Shown here: positions 17,358-25,937 of the stretch, one piece after another
How positions within the stretch are numbered: position 1 is the first letter of the stretch
Layout: each line of letters opens with the position of its first letter
Assembly (NCBI RefSeq): GCF_019396345.1
Contig: NZ_JAHKRM010000030.1
Span: 62,001-126,000 of the forward strand
Length of the DNA stretch: 64,000 bases
From: Nonomuraea guangzhouensis
GTDB lineage: Bacteria > Actinomycetota > Actinomycetes > Streptosporangiales > Streptosporangiaceae
Reading direction: 5' to 3'
The notes under the pieces: model-generated
The model's input: the letters and a program-made list of their open reading frames with translations, nothing else
What the model was told of the DNA's origin: nothing
The model's database searches: none
Translations under genes and position numbers: made by a program

Positions 17358-18122
17358 TCAGACGCCTCCGGATATCCGCGCGAACTCCTGCAGCGCGCTC
17401 TTGTACGCCTCAGGCTCCACGGCCAGCGGGCCGTTGAAGGCGTGGGAGATGTCCCAGGTGAGGTAGATGCCGAAGCCGAGCATCGCGGCCATCGCCACCA
17501 CCGGCAGGAGCGCCAGGCCGCGCGGCCTGGCCCCGGCCAGGAACGGGAACAGGACGACCAGCAGGCCGGTGATGATCGTCAGGGCCAGCAGTCCGTCGGG
17601 TGGGGTCGCGGCCGCGTCGGCGGTGCGCTGGGCCCGGGCGGCGGCGATCGCCGCGAGGTGGTCGAGCACCGCGGTCCTGGCCTCCTTCTGGTCCGTGGTC
17701 ACCTGCAGCGCGTCGACGCGGGCCCGGAGCGCGTCGAGCCGCTCCGTGCCGACGGGATCCATCGAGCCACGCTGCATGACGGGCCACTCGTCCTTGACGA
17801 TGAACGTGATGTAGTCGCGCAGGCCGGCGCGCACCAGGGCGGGGGCGGTGCCGGGCAGGCCGGAGGCCGACCAGTAGGCCTCCACGGCGGCCTGGCTCTC
17901 GGTCTGCGTGTTCTGGGACGCGGTGTCGGCGGTGGTCCACGGCACGATGATCGCGATGGCGAAGACCAGCAGGAACATGGCGGACAGCATCGCGCCCGCG
18001 TGCCCGGCCGACGGTCCGCCGGCGTCGTTGTCGTCGCTGCCCTTCTTCGCGAGCCGGAACAGCGTGGCGGCGACAGCTACCACGCCTACCGCGGCCACGG
18101 CCGCGACGATGTATTGCAGCAT
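17358..18122 (-). CDS. DUF4239 (bestrophin-like) membrane protein
   Basis: This is a 254-residue protein. The ATG at 18122 follows GGGGAGA. Hydrophobic segments lie near residues 2-22, 45-65 and two near 190-240. The middle soluble region with SQAAVEAYWSASGLPG and a helical LDALRARVDALQ stretch fits DUF4239, a family sometimes described as bestrophin-like. The role is unknown. It is the first gene of a two-gene operon with the Pro-rich anchored protein. Confidence 0.75.
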   Translation of the reverse strand: MLQYIVAAVAAVGVVAVAATLFRLAKKGSDDNDAGGPSAGHAGAMLSAMFLLVFAIAIIVPWTTADTASQNTQTESQAAVEAYWSASGLPGTAPALVRAGLRDYITFIVKDEWPVMQRGSMDPVGTERLDALRARVDALQVTTDQKEARTAVLDHLAAIAAARAQRTADAAATPPDGLLALTIITGLLVVLFPFLAGARPRGLALLPVVAMAAMLGFGIYLTWDISHAFNGPLAVEPEAYKSALQEFARISGGV

Positions 18123-18162
18123 AAGGATCTCCCCAATCCCCACCGGACACTGAGCGTGACAT

Positions 18163-18180
18163 TACTATCACAGATAGCAT
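18163..18180. promoter_or_regulatory. Promoter/operator of the DUF4239 operon
   Basis: A palindrome CTATC-ACA-GATAG (18165-18177) is flanked by an AT-rich TAGTAAT sequence on the minus strand, which could be the -10 element, about 40 nt before the DUF4239 start. The rest of the 270-bp gap to 18393 shows nothing else I can support. Confidence 0.4.
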
Positions 18181-18392
18181 GGCTACTCAGGGGATACATT
18201 GCGGTACAGGACGTCACCGATGGGTCACGGCCGGGCGCGAAGGTGAGGTCACCGGTCAGTCCGGTCCTGGAGAGCCGAATTCGTGACAAGTCCCGATTCG
18301 TAGCTCCGGTGGCTGGACGGATCGCCGACGAGATCATGGGGCGGGGAGAGAAATGTCCAGCCTGACTCTCCGTGTCATGAAATATCGGGACC

Positions 18393-18746
18393 ATGGGCGG
18401 CGTGAACCTTCTCAACGGCCGCAGATTCGTGATGGTGAGTTCGACGGCGAGCGCGGTGGACCCGGAGCAGCCCACCGCGTTCGACTACTGGGAGGCCGAC
18501 GGGGTGGTGTGGGGCAGCTACACCGGCGACACCGTCACGCACGGCCGTTTCGTCGGCACCAGGGACGGCGACGTCGTCTCCATCGCCTACGCGCACGCGC
18601 TCAAGGCCGGTGGCAAGGCGGGCGGCCAGAGCAACAGCCGCATCGAGACCGACGCCGACGGCCGGCTGCGCCTGATCGAGGAGTTCCAGTTCGAGGGCGA
18701 CGACACCCGGCACGTCAGCGTGTGCACGGAGGTCGTCACCACCTGA
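18393..18746 (+). CDS. Small conserved hypothetical beta-rich protein
   Basis: This is a 117-residue protein. LLNGRRFVMV at the start, FDYWEADGVVWGSYTGDTV, HGRFVGTRDGD and the C-terminal TDADGRLRLIEEFQFEGDD match a widespread small cytoplasmic protein family sometimes annotated as N-acetylglutamate synthase-like, although it lacks a GNAT acetyl-CoA motif. I would not assign enzyme activity. No good ribosome binding site precedes the ATG. The gene stands alone, convergent with the Lrp gene. Confidence 0.7.
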   Translation: MGGVNLLNGRRFVMVSSTASAVDPEQPTAFDYWEADGVVWGSYTGDTVTHGRFVGTRDGDVVSIAYAHALKAGGKAGGQSNSRIETDADGRLRLIEEFQFEGDDTRHVSVCTEVVTT

Positions 18747-18759
18747 CCGACCAAGGCCC

Positions 18760-18822
18760 CGCCCGACCGGGCCGAAGGGTCGCCCGACCGGGCCGAAGGG
18801 TCGCCCGACCGGGCCGACGGGT
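18760..18822. repeat. 21-bp tandem repeat, three copies
   Basis: CGCCCGACCGGGCCGAAGGGT occurs at 18760-18780 and 18781-18801, and with one change at 18802-18822. It lies just after the stop of the small conserved gene, between two convergent genes. Each unit can form a short hairpin, so it may serve transcription termination. Confidence 0.8.
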
Positions 18823-18877
18823 CGCCCGGCAAAGGTCGCCCGGTGAAGCTCGGCCGGTGCCGGTCAGCCGGTGCCGG

Positions 18878-19513
18878 TCAGCCGTCCTTGCGCAGGGCGG
18901 CCCTGCCCTCCGCGGCGCCGACGAAGCGCATCTTGCCGAGCGGCACGTCGCCGGATGCTTCTTGGGCCGCCCGCCGTACCGGACGGGCCTTGTCACGATC
19001 GCTGGGCAGCACGTACGGCCGTCTGAGCACCTCGTCCAGGATGAAGACCGTCTCGGTCGCCTTCACGGCCGGGATGTTGGCCAGCCGGTCGGTCACCATG
19101 GCGTGCACCTCGGCCACGTCCGACATCCGCACCTGGATCATCGCGTCGTGCTGGCCGGTGGTGATCGCGCAGTACTCCACCTCGGGCATCCTGGCCAGCT
19201 CCGCCCTGAACTGCTTCCACATCTGCTGCCGTACGGTCACGAAGATCAGCGCGGTGATGCCGAGCCCGGTCCTGACGTGGTCGATCTCGGCGGTGAACCG
19301 CTTGATCGCGCCGTCGGCGCGCAGCGCCTCGAACCGGGTGTACGCGTTGGCCCGGGAGATGCCCACCCGCTCGGCCAGTGCCGAGACCGAGATCCTGCCG
19401 TTCTCCCGCAGGACCTCGAGGATCTTCATATGGACGGCGTCGAGCTCGAGGCCGATGCCGATCCGTCCAGGCTGACCACTAGCACCGGCACCATTTCTGG
19501 AAATTTCACTCAT
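18878..19513 (-). CDS. Lrp/AsnC-family transcriptional regulator
   Basis: This is a 211-residue protein. The ATG at 19513 is preferred, with GGGGGT upstream. The HTH spans about residues 20-75 (LDAVHMKILEVLRENGRISV, then ALAERVGISRANAYTRFEAL), followed by the RAM ligand-binding domain (ALIFVTVRQQM, EYCAITTGQHDAMIQVR). A 25-residue basic C-terminal tail exceeds the usual length of about 150-165. It is transcribed away from the dipeptide ABC operon through a 107-bp gap, so local control of that operon by an amino acid ligand is likely. On the minus strand TATAAAT near 19530 is a good -10 candidate. Confidence 0.9.
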   Translation of the reverse strand: MSEISRNGAGASGQPGRIGIGLELDAVHMKILEVLRENGRISVSALAERVGISRANAYTRFEALRADGAIKRFTAEIDHVRTGLGITALIFVTVRQQMWKQFRAELARMPEVEYCAITTGQHDAMIQVRMSDVAEVHAMVTDRLANIPAVKATETVFILDEVLRRPYVLPSDRDKARPVRRAAQEASGDVPLGKMRFVGAAEGRAALRKDG

Positions 19514-19572
19514 AGTTACCCCCGGCCTATTTATATACGTCTCAGCGACCGCACAGCGCCTGGACGTTCTGC

Positions 19573-19602
19573 CGGACAATCCTCGGCATCTTTCGGCCAA
19601 TC
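19573..19602. promoter_or_regulatory. Candidate Lrp-type operator repeats
   Basis: CGGACAATC (19573-19581) and CGGCCAATC (19594-19602) are direct repeats 21 bp apart, two helical turns. They lie between the divergent Lrp gene and the ABC operon, shortly upstream of the latter's start. Binding by the Lrp protein is inference. Confidence 0.35.
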
Positions 19603-19620
19603 GTCCAACTGGAGGACTCA

Positions 19621-21198
19621 ATGGCGACCCGCTCGCAGACGGCGGCTGTGCTGCTCGCCGGTGCACTCGCCCTCGCCGCCTGCGGAAGCGGCGGTTCCCA
19701 GACCCCCGCCGCCCAGGGTGGCGGCGGCAAGACCCTGGTGATCGACACCTCCTTCGACCTCAAGACGGCCGACCCCGGGCGCACGTACGAGCCGACGGGC
19801 CTGTTCGTGGAGAAGGCGATCTACGAGACGCTGCTCACCTTCGAGGGCGCCGACGTGACCAAGCCGGTCCCGGCGCTGGCGGAGTCGTACGAGCTGTCCA
19901 AGGACGGCAAGGTGCTCACGCTCAAGCTCAAGCAGGGCGCGACGTTCGCCGACGGCTCCCCCGTCACCGCGGACGACGTGGTGTTCTCGCTGACCCGGGT
20001 GCGTGACATGAAGGGCACTCCGTCGTTCCTGCTCGACGGCGTCGAGGTGGCCAAGGTGGACGACTCGACGGTCACGCTGACCTCCAAGGCGGCCAACCCC
20101 GCGCTGCCGTTCATCCTGCCCAACCCGGCGCTCGGCATCATCAACAGCAAGCTCGCCAAGCAGCACGGCGCGACCGCGGACGCGCAGGACAAGGCCGAGC
20201 AGTACCTGAACTCGGCCGCCGCCGGGTCGGGCCCGTACACGATCGAGTCGTTCAACGTGAGCAGCCAGGTCGTGCTGAAGGCGAACGCCAAGTACTACGG
20301 CACCAAGCCCGCCTACGACAAGGTCGTCATCCGCAACGTCGAGGCCGCCACCCAGAAGCTGAACGTCCAGCGCGGCGACAGCCAGGTGGCGCTCAACCTG
20401 TCGGGCGACCAGGTGACCGGCATGCCGGCGAACCTGCAGGTCAAGAAGACCGCCTCGGCCAACGTGATCTTCCTGCTGGCCAACCAGGACGACAAGGTCA
20501 GCAAGACCACGCCGAACGCCAAGTTCGTCGAGGCCGTGCGCAAGGGCGTCGACTACGCGGGCCTGCTGGAGCTGGCCGGTGAGGGCTCCACGCAGGCGCC
20601 CGGTGTGATCCCGTCGCAGCTGCTGGGCGCGCTGCCCGCCGACCAGGCGGCCAAGCGCGACGTCGAGGGCGCCAAGGCGGCCCTGGCCGCGAGCGGCGTG
20701 GCCAACCCCACGGTGAAGCTGGAGTACCCGAGCGAGCTGACCGTGAACGGCCTGTCGTTCCAGCCGCTGGCCGAGCGGATCCAGGCCAACCTCAAGGAGG
20801 TCGGCATCACGGTGGACCTGCAGCCCGCGCCGGTCACCACCGCGCTGGACAACTACCGCAACGGCAAGGAGGAGCTGGGCCTGTGGTACTGGGGCCCGGA
20901 CTACCCGGACCCCAGCGACTACCTGGCCTTCCTGCCGGGCAAGACGGTGGGCCTGCGCGCCGGTTGGAAGGCCGGCGCGGCCAAGGAGATCGAGGCCGCG
21001 GGTGAGAAGGCCGCGACGGCGATCGGCGACGACGCGCGCAAGCAGGCGTACGCCGACGTGCAGACGAAGCTGAACGCCTCGGGCCCGTTCATCCCGCTGA
21101 TCCAGCCGGGCCAGAACATCGTGACGGCCGCCTCGGTGACCGGCCTGGAGTACCACCCGGTCTGGACCGTCGACGTCGCCCGCCTGGGCGCGAAGTAA
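19621..21198 (+). CDS. ABC transporter substrate-binding lipoprotein (family 5, dipeptide type)
   Basis: This is a 525-residue lipoprotein. GGAGG lies 6 nt before the ATG. The signal peptide ends in LALAACGSGG with the lipid Cys at residue 21. The mature part has the family 5 pattern: an ADPGRTYEPTG region, then YETLLTFEGADVTKPVPALA and the DGKVLTLKLKQGATFADGSP motif with SPVTADDVVFSL. It captures peptides or related ligands outside the membrane for the permeases that follow. It is the first gene of a six-gene operon, divergent from the Lrp regulator. Confidence 0.92.
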   Translation: MATRSQTAAVLLAGALALAACGSGGSQTPAAQGGGGKTLVIDTSFDLKTADPGRTYEPTGLFVEKAIYETLLTFEGADVTKPVPALAESYELSKDGKVLTLKLKQGATFADGSPVTADDVVFSLTRVRDMKGTPSFLLDGVEVAKVDDSTVTLTSKAANPALPFILPNPALGIINSKLAKQHGATADAQDKAEQYLNSAAAGSGPYTIESFNVSSQVVLKANAKYYGTKPAYDKVVIRNVEAATQKLNVQRGDSQVALNLSGDQVTGMPANLQVKKTASANVIFLLANQDDKVSKTTPNAKFVEAVRKGVDYAGLLELAGEGSTQAPGVIPSQLLGALPADQAAKRDVEGAKAALAASGVANPTVKLEYPSELTVNGLSFQPLAERIQANLKEVGITVDLQPAPVTTALDNYRNGKEELGLWYWGPDYPDPSDYLAFLPGKTVGLRAGWKAGAAKEIEAAGEKAATAIGDDARKQAYADVQTKLNASGPFIPLIQPGQNIVTAASVTGLEYHPVWTVDVARLGAK

Positions 21199-21200
21199 GC

Positions 21201-22268
21201 ATGCCCGCCACGGACGACACGCCCCGCGCGCCCCGGCGGCGCGGGGCGCACCCCCTCGCCCGGTTCCTGATCCGGCGCATCCTCCTGGCGCTCCTGCTGG
21301 CCTGGGGCATCACGCTGGTGACGTTCGTACTGACGAACCTGGTGCCCGGTGACCCGGTGGCCGCGAACCTGGGTCAGCGCGCCCTGGGCGACCCGGCCAT
21401 CGTCGCGCAGTGGCGCTCCCAGCACGGCCTGGACAAGCCGCTCTGGGAGCAGTACCTGCTGCACCTCCAAGGCGTCGTCCACGGCGACCTCGGCACCAGC
21501 CAGCAGAGTCATCGGCCGGTGAGTCAGGACCTGGCCGAGTTCGTGCCGGCGACGCTGGAGCTGGCCGGGGCGGCGATCCTGGTCTCGCTCGTGCTCGGTG
21601 TGGCGTTCGGCGTGATCGCCGCGCTGCGCAGGGACCGGCTGTCGGACCACGCGCTGCGGGTGCTGAGCCTGATCGGCATCTCGGTGCCGACGTTCTGGCT
21701 GGCGCTGGTGGCGTTCTACGTGTTCTTCTACCGGCTGCAGATCACCCCGGGCAGCGGCAGGGTCGACGCGGCCCTGGGCTCGGCCCCGGCCGTCACCGGC
21801 CTGCAGACCGTGGACGCGCTGCTCGCGGGCCGGTGGGACATCTTCGGCTCGGCCGTCGGCCACCTGATCACGCCCGCCCTCGTGCTGGCCCTGTACACGA
21901 TCGGGCTGCTCACCCGCTTCACCCGCTCCGCCGTGCTGGAGGTCCTCGGCCAGGACTACGTGCGGGCGGCCAGGGCCAAGGGCCTGCCCGGCCGGACGAT
22001 CCTGTTCCGGTACGTGCTGCGCTCGGCGCTGGTGCCGATCATCACGGTCGCGGGCCTGGCGTTCGGCAGCCTGCTGTCCGGTACGGTCCTGGTCGAGGCG
22101 ATCTTCGCCTGGCCGGGCGTCGGCCAGTACGCCTACAAGAGCGCCACCACCCTCGACCTGCCCGCCGTCATGGGCGTCGGACTCGTGGTCGGCGTCGTGT
22201 ACCTCGTCATCAACCTGATCGTGGACGTGCTGTACGGCGTCATCGATCCCCGAGTGAGGCTTCAGTGA
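21201..22268 (+). CDS. Dipeptide-type ABC permease (DppB-like)
   Basis: This is a 355-residue membrane protein that starts 2 nt after the SBP stop. The N-terminal LIRRILLALLLAWGITLVTF, NLVPGDPVAANLG and the EAA loop (DYVRAARAKGLPGRTILFRY) identify the DppB/OppB permease. It has six membrane segments. Its stop overlaps the GTG of the second permease. It forms the heterodimeric channel with the DppC-like protein. Confidence 0.92.
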   Translation: MPATDDTPRAPRRRGAHPLARFLIRRILLALLLAWGITLVTFVLTNLVPGDPVAANLGQRALGDPAIVAQWRSQHGLDKPLWEQYLLHLQGVVHGDLGTSQQSHRPVSQDLAEFVPATLELAGAAILVSLVLGVAFGVIAALRRDRLSDHALRVLSLIGISVPTFWLALVAFYVFFYRLQITPGSGRVDAALGSAPAVTGLQTVDALLAGRWDIFGSAVGHLITPALVLALYTIGLLTRFTRSAVLEVLGQDYVRAARAKGLPGRTILFRYVLRSALVPIITVAGLAFGSLLSGTVLVEAIFAWPGVGQYAYKSATTLDLPAVMGVGLVVGVVYLVINLIVDVLYGVIDPRVRLQ

Positions 22269-23140
22269 AACGGGATCCCCTGGCCCGCAAGGGCCTGACC
22301 GGGCGGCTCCCCCATGCGTGGCGGCAGCCGCTGGCCGTCATCGGCGGCGTGATCGCGATCGCCTGGCTCGTGGTCGCGCTGGCCGCGCCGGTGCTCGCGC
22401 CGCACGACCCGCTGGCCCAGGACCTGCCGCGGCTGGCCGCCCCCGGGCCCGGGCACTGGTTCGGCACGGACCAGCTCGGCCGTGACATCCTCAGCCGGGT
22501 CATGCACGGCGCGCGGGTGTCGATCCCGCTGACGCTGATGCTGGTGGCGCTGTCGGTGCTGGTCGGCGGCCTGCTCGGCGCCTGCGCCGGATATTTCGGT
22601 CGATGGGTGGATGAGACGATCATGCGGGTGGCGGACCTGGTGTTCGCCTTCCCGACGGTCATCCTGGCCATGGTGGTGGCCGCGGCGCTCGGGGCCAGCC
22701 TGACCAACGCGGTGCTGGCCGTACTCGTGGTGGCCTGGCCCGCCTACGCCCGCGTGACCCGCGGGCTGGTGCTCGGCGTGCGGGAGCGGGAGTTCGTGCT
22801 GAGCGGGCGGCTGCTGGGCTTCTCGGCCTGGCGCTCGCTCCGCGTGGACGTGCTGCCGAACGTGACGGGCCCGGTGCTCGTCCTGGCCACCCTCGACATC
22901 GGCACCGCGCTGCTGCTGCTGTCGGGGCTGTCGTTCCTCGGCCTCGGGGCCAAGCCGCCGTCTCCGGAGTGGGGCGCGATGGTGGCCTCCGGCGTGGAGG
23001 TCTTCGACAGCTGGTGGGTGGCGACCTTCCCCGGCCTGGCGATCCTGACCGTGGTGCTGGCCTTCAACTTCCTCGGCGACACGCTGCGGGACGCCCTCGA
23101 CCCCCGTACGGCCCGCGCCATCAAGGAGCGTGCGCTGTGA
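22265..23140 (+). CDS. Dipeptide-type ABC permease (DppC-like)
   Basis: This is a 291-residue protein with a GTG start inside the GTGA overlap with the DppB stop. The HDPLAQDLPRLAAPGPGHWF, GTDQLGRDILSRVMHGAR and the permease EAA region (SGRLLGFSAWRSLRVDVLPN) are typical of DppC. About six membrane helices are present. The stop overlaps the next GTG start. It pairs with the DppB-like protein and is energised by the two ATPases downstream. Confidence 0.92.
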   Translation: MKRDPLARKGLTGRLPHAWRQPLAVIGGVIAIAWLVVALAAPVLAPHDPLAQDLPRLAAPGPGHWFGTDQLGRDILSRVMHGARVSIPLTLMLVALSVLVGGLLGACAGYFGRWVDETIMRVADLVFAFPTVILAMVVAAALGASLTNAVLAVLVVAWPAYARVTRGLVLGVREREFVLSGRLLGFSAWRSLRVDVLPNVTGPVLVLATLDIGTALLLLSGLSFLGLGAKPPSPEWGAMVASGVEVFDSWWVATFPGLAILTVVLAFNFLGDTLRDALDPRTARAIKERAL

Positions 23141-23949
23141 CCCTGGACATCACCGATCTGAAGGTGAGCATCGGCGGCAAGGAGATCCTGCGCGGCGTGG
23201 ACCTGTCGCTGCGGCAGGGGCGGGTGCACGGGCTGGCGGGCGAGAGCGGCTCCGGCAAGACCATGACCGGCCTGGCCGTCCTGGGCCTGCTGCCGCACGG
23301 CTCGCGGACCACGGGCAGCATCGCGCTCGGCGACCGTGAGCTGCTCACGCTGCCGCCGAAGGAGCTGAACCGGGTACGCGGCGGCGAGGTGGCCATGGTC
23401 TTCCAGGACCCGGCCACGAGCCTGCACCCGATGCTGACCATCGGCAAGCAGCTCACCGAGCACATGCGCCACCACCTCGGCCTCGACAGGTGGGAGGCCC
23501 GGCGGCGGGCCGTCGAACTGCTCGGCAAGGTACGCATCCCCGGGGCCGAGGAGGCGTACGGGCGCTTCCCGCACCAGTTCTCCGGCGGCATGCGGCAGCG
23601 CATCGCGATCGCCATCGCGCTGGCCTGCTCGCCCAAGGTGCTGATCGCCGACGAGCCGACGACCGCGCTGGACGTGACCGTGCAGGCGGGCGTGCTGCGG
23701 CTGCTGCGCGGGCTCTGCGACGAGCTGGGGCTGGCCGTGCTGCTCGTCACCCACGACCTGGGCGTCATGTCGGCGGTGGCGGACGAGGTGAGCGTGATGA
23801 AGGACGGCCTGGTCGTGGAGACGGGGCCCCGCGGGCAGGTGCTGCGCGAACCAGCCCACCCGTACACCCGCTCCCTGCTCGACTCGCTGCCCGAAGCCTC
23901 GCTGCCCGACGCCGAGCCCGCTCCCGGCCCCCGTTCGGAGGACTCATGA
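23137..23949 (+). CDS. Dipeptide-type ABC ATPase (DppD-like)
   Basis: This is a 270-residue protein with a GTG start overlapping the permease stop (GTGA). Walker A is GESGSGKTMTGL, the Q-loop is VFQDPATSLHP, the signature FSGGMRQRIAIA and Walker B VLIADEPTTALD. The C-terminal extension (EPAHPYTRSLLDSLP) is typical of OppD/DppD. The usual Fe-S-type or oligopeptide C-terminal Cys cluster is not seen here; it is in the partner ATPase. The stop overlaps the next ATG. Confidence 0.92.
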   Translation: MTLDITDLKVSIGGKEILRGVDLSLRQGRVHGLAGESGSGKTMTGLAVLGLLPHGSRTTGSIALGDRELLTLPPKELNRVRGGEVAMVFQDPATSLHPMLTIGKQLTEHMRHHLGLDRWEARRRAVELLGKVRIPGAEEAYGRFPHQFSGGMRQRIAIAIALACSPKVLIADEPTTALDVTVQAGVLRLLRGLCDELGLAVLLVTHDLGVMSAVADEVSVMKDGLVVETGPRGQVLREPAHPYTRSLLDSLPEASLPDAEPAPGPRSEDS

Positions 23950-24857
23950 CCCTGCTGGCGATCGACGATCTGGTCGTCGAGCACCGCTCCCCCGGGCGCC
24001 CGATCGTCCGGGCGGTCGCGGGGGCGAGCCTGGCCGTCGGCCCCGGTGAGGTCGTCGGCCTGGTCGGCGAGTCCGGCTGCGGCAAGTCGACGCTGGCCCG
24101 CGCGGTCTGCGGGCTCAACCCGGTCACCGAGGGGTCGATCACGTTCGACGGGCAACCGGTCACGCCGCTCGGGCTGCGCAAGCGGAAGCTGACGGGCATC
24201 CAGATGGTGTTCCAGGACCCGTACGCGTCGCTGAACCCGCGCCGCCGCGTGGGCGACCAGATCGCCGACGGGCTCCGTACCTCACGCGACACCGCCACCG
24301 TGCCCGCCGACCTGCTGGAACGCGTCGGGCTGCCGCGTGACTTCGCGGGCCGGCACCCGCACGAGTTCTCCGGCGGGCAGCGGCAGCGCATCGCGATCGC
24401 CAGGGCGCTGGCGGCCCGGCCCCGGCTGCTGATCGGCGACGAGCCCATCTCGGCGCTGGACGCCTCGGCCCAGTCGCAGGTCGCCACCCTCATGCGCGAC
24501 CTGGCCGTGGACTCGGGGGCGGGACTGCTGTTCATCAGCCACGACCTGTCGGTGGTGCGGCTGATCGCCGACCGGATCGCGGTCATGTACCTCGGTAAGA
24601 TCGTCGAGGTGGGCAACACGGCCGAGGTGTGGGCGAACCCGCGGCATCCGTACACACAGGCGCTGCTGCGCGCCATCCCCAAGCCCGACGGGATGGGCGT
24701 GCTGCCCGCCGAGCTGCCCGGTGACGTGCCGGATCCGGCGCACCCGCCGCGGGGCTGCCGGTTCAACCCGCGCTGCCCGCAGGTCATGGACGTCTGCCGG
24801 GACAAGGAGCCCGACTTCGGACCGGTCGCCTGCTGGCTGCACGAGCCCGCGACGTGA
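23946..24857 (+). CDS. Dipeptide-type ABC ATPase (DppF-like)
   Basis: This is a 303-residue protein whose ATG overlaps the previous stop (ATGA). Walker A is GESGCGKSTLARAV, the Q-loop VFQDPYASLNPRRRV, the signature FSGGQRQRIAIARAL and Walker B LLIGDEPISALD. The C-terminus has the Cys pattern GCRFNPRCPQVMDVCRDKEP typical of this family. Its stop overlaps the GTG of the M24-like gene. Confidence 0.92.
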   Translation: MTLLAIDDLVVEHRSPGRPIVRAVAGASLAVGPGEVVGLVGESGCGKSTLARAVCGLNPVTEGSITFDGQPVTPLGLRKRKLTGIQMVFQDPYASLNPRRRVGDQIADGLRTSRDTATVPADLLERVGLPRDFAGRHPHEFSGGQRQRIAIARALAARPRLLIGDEPISALDASAQSQVATLMRDLAVDSGAGLLFISHDLSVVRLIADRIAVMYLGKIVEVGNTAEVWANPRHPYTQALLRAIPKPDGMGVLPAELPGDVPDPAHPPRGCRFNPRCPQVMDVCRDKEPDFGPVACWLHEPAT

Positions 24858-25828
24858 CCGGACCCATCCTGGACGCCGTGCGGGCGGCCATGGTCGAGGC
24901 CGAGGTCGACGCCCTGGTGCTGCGGCCCTCGCCCGACTTCAGGTTCCTGGGCGGGCAGGGCGAGGCATTCCTCGTCGTCACCCTGGACATGGTCGCCGAG
25001 ACCGCCGATCCCGGCCCGCTCGTGCCCCGCGCGGCGCGGCGGGTCGGCGTGGACCCCGAGATGCGGGTCCGCGAGCTGTTCGGGCTCACGATCGAGGCCG
25101 AACTGGTGCCGGCCACGGCCGTACTGGCGCCGCTGCGGCTGCGCAAGCGGCCGGACGAGATCGAGGCGGTCCAGCGGGCCGTCGTGGCCGCGGAATCGGT
25201 GCTCGGGCAGGCCCGGGAGCTGGCCTGGTTCGGCGCCACCGAGCGCGCGATGGCCGCTCGGCTGCGGCGGCTGCTGCTGGAGAGCGGCTGCGAGGAGGTC
25301 CTGTCGCTGCGGGTCGCGGCGGGCGAGCACACCGCGCGTCCCGCGCACCAGCCCGGCGGCCGGGTGATCAACCCCGGTGACGCGCTGCTGGTCTCGCTCT
25401 GCGGCCGATGGAACGGCTACTGCGCGGAGGTGGCGCGCGTGTTCGCCGTCGCCGAGCCGCCGGAGGACTTCGAGGCCATGTACTCGGTGGTGCTCGCCGC
25501 GCGGGCCGCCGCCCTCCGCTCGGCACGGCCGGCGGCCACCGCCGAGAGCGTGGCCGGGGCGGTCAGGGACGTGATCGACGGCAGCGGGTACGGCCGGTTC
25601 GCCGCCGCCCACTTCGGCCGGGGGGTGGGGCTGGGCCACGATGAGGGGCCGCGCGTCGTGCCCGGTGACGACACGCCGCTGGAGCCGGGGATGACCCTGT
25701 GCCTGGAGCCCGCGATCTACGTGCCGGACCTGTTCGGCGCCCGGGTGGCCGACGTGGTCGCCATGACGGCGGAGGGCCCGGTCGCCCTCGGCTCCGGCCA
25801 CCACACCCTGCACGTCCTCGACCGCTGA
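24854..25828 (+). CDS. M24-family (Xaa-Pro peptidase-like) protein, probably inactive
   Basis: This is a 324-residue protein with a GTG start overlapping the ATPase stop. It has the shortened creatinase N-domain followed by the pita-bread fold. Of the five M24 metal ligands, two are clear: His in GLGHDEGP and Glu in LCLEPAIYVP. The first Asp is replaced by Ser (LLVSLCGRWNGY), the second by Glu (YCAEVARV) and the last Glu by Ala (GARVADVVAM). It is thus unlikely to be a normal dimetal aminopeptidase and may bind peptides without cleaving them or use other chemistry. The operon position suggests a role in processing or sensing imported peptides. Confidence 0.85.
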   Translation: MTGPILDAVRAAMVEAEVDALVLRPSPDFRFLGGQGEAFLVVTLDMVAETADPGPLVPRAARRVGVDPEMRVRELFGLTIEAELVPATAVLAPLRLRKRPDEIEAVQRAVVAAESVLGQARELAWFGATERAMAARLRRLLLESGCEEVLSLRVAAGEHTARPAHQPGGRVINPGDALLVSLCGRWNGYCAEVARVFAVAEPPEDFEAMYSVVLAARAAALRSARPAATAESVAGAVRDVIDGSGYGRFAAAHFGRGVGLGHDEGPRVVPGDDTPLEPGMTLCLEPAIYVPDLFGARVADVVAMTAEGPVALGSGHHTLHVLDR

Positions 25829-25842
25829 CGCCATCGGATCTT

Positions 25843-25884
25843 GCGGACGGCCCCCGCCGCTGACGCTTCACCGAGGCCGTCCGC
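25843..25884 (+). terminator. Probable terminator of the dipeptide operon
   Basis: GCGGACGGCC (25843-25852) and GGCCGTCCGC (25875-25884) form a perfect 10-bp stem with a 22-nt loop, 15 bp after the M24-like gene and before the antiporter start. Confidence 0.6.
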
Positions 25885-25937
25885 GAGCTCCTCCGGCCAC
25901 CCGTCTAGGCTGATGCGGGGGATCATCGGAGGGCCTC

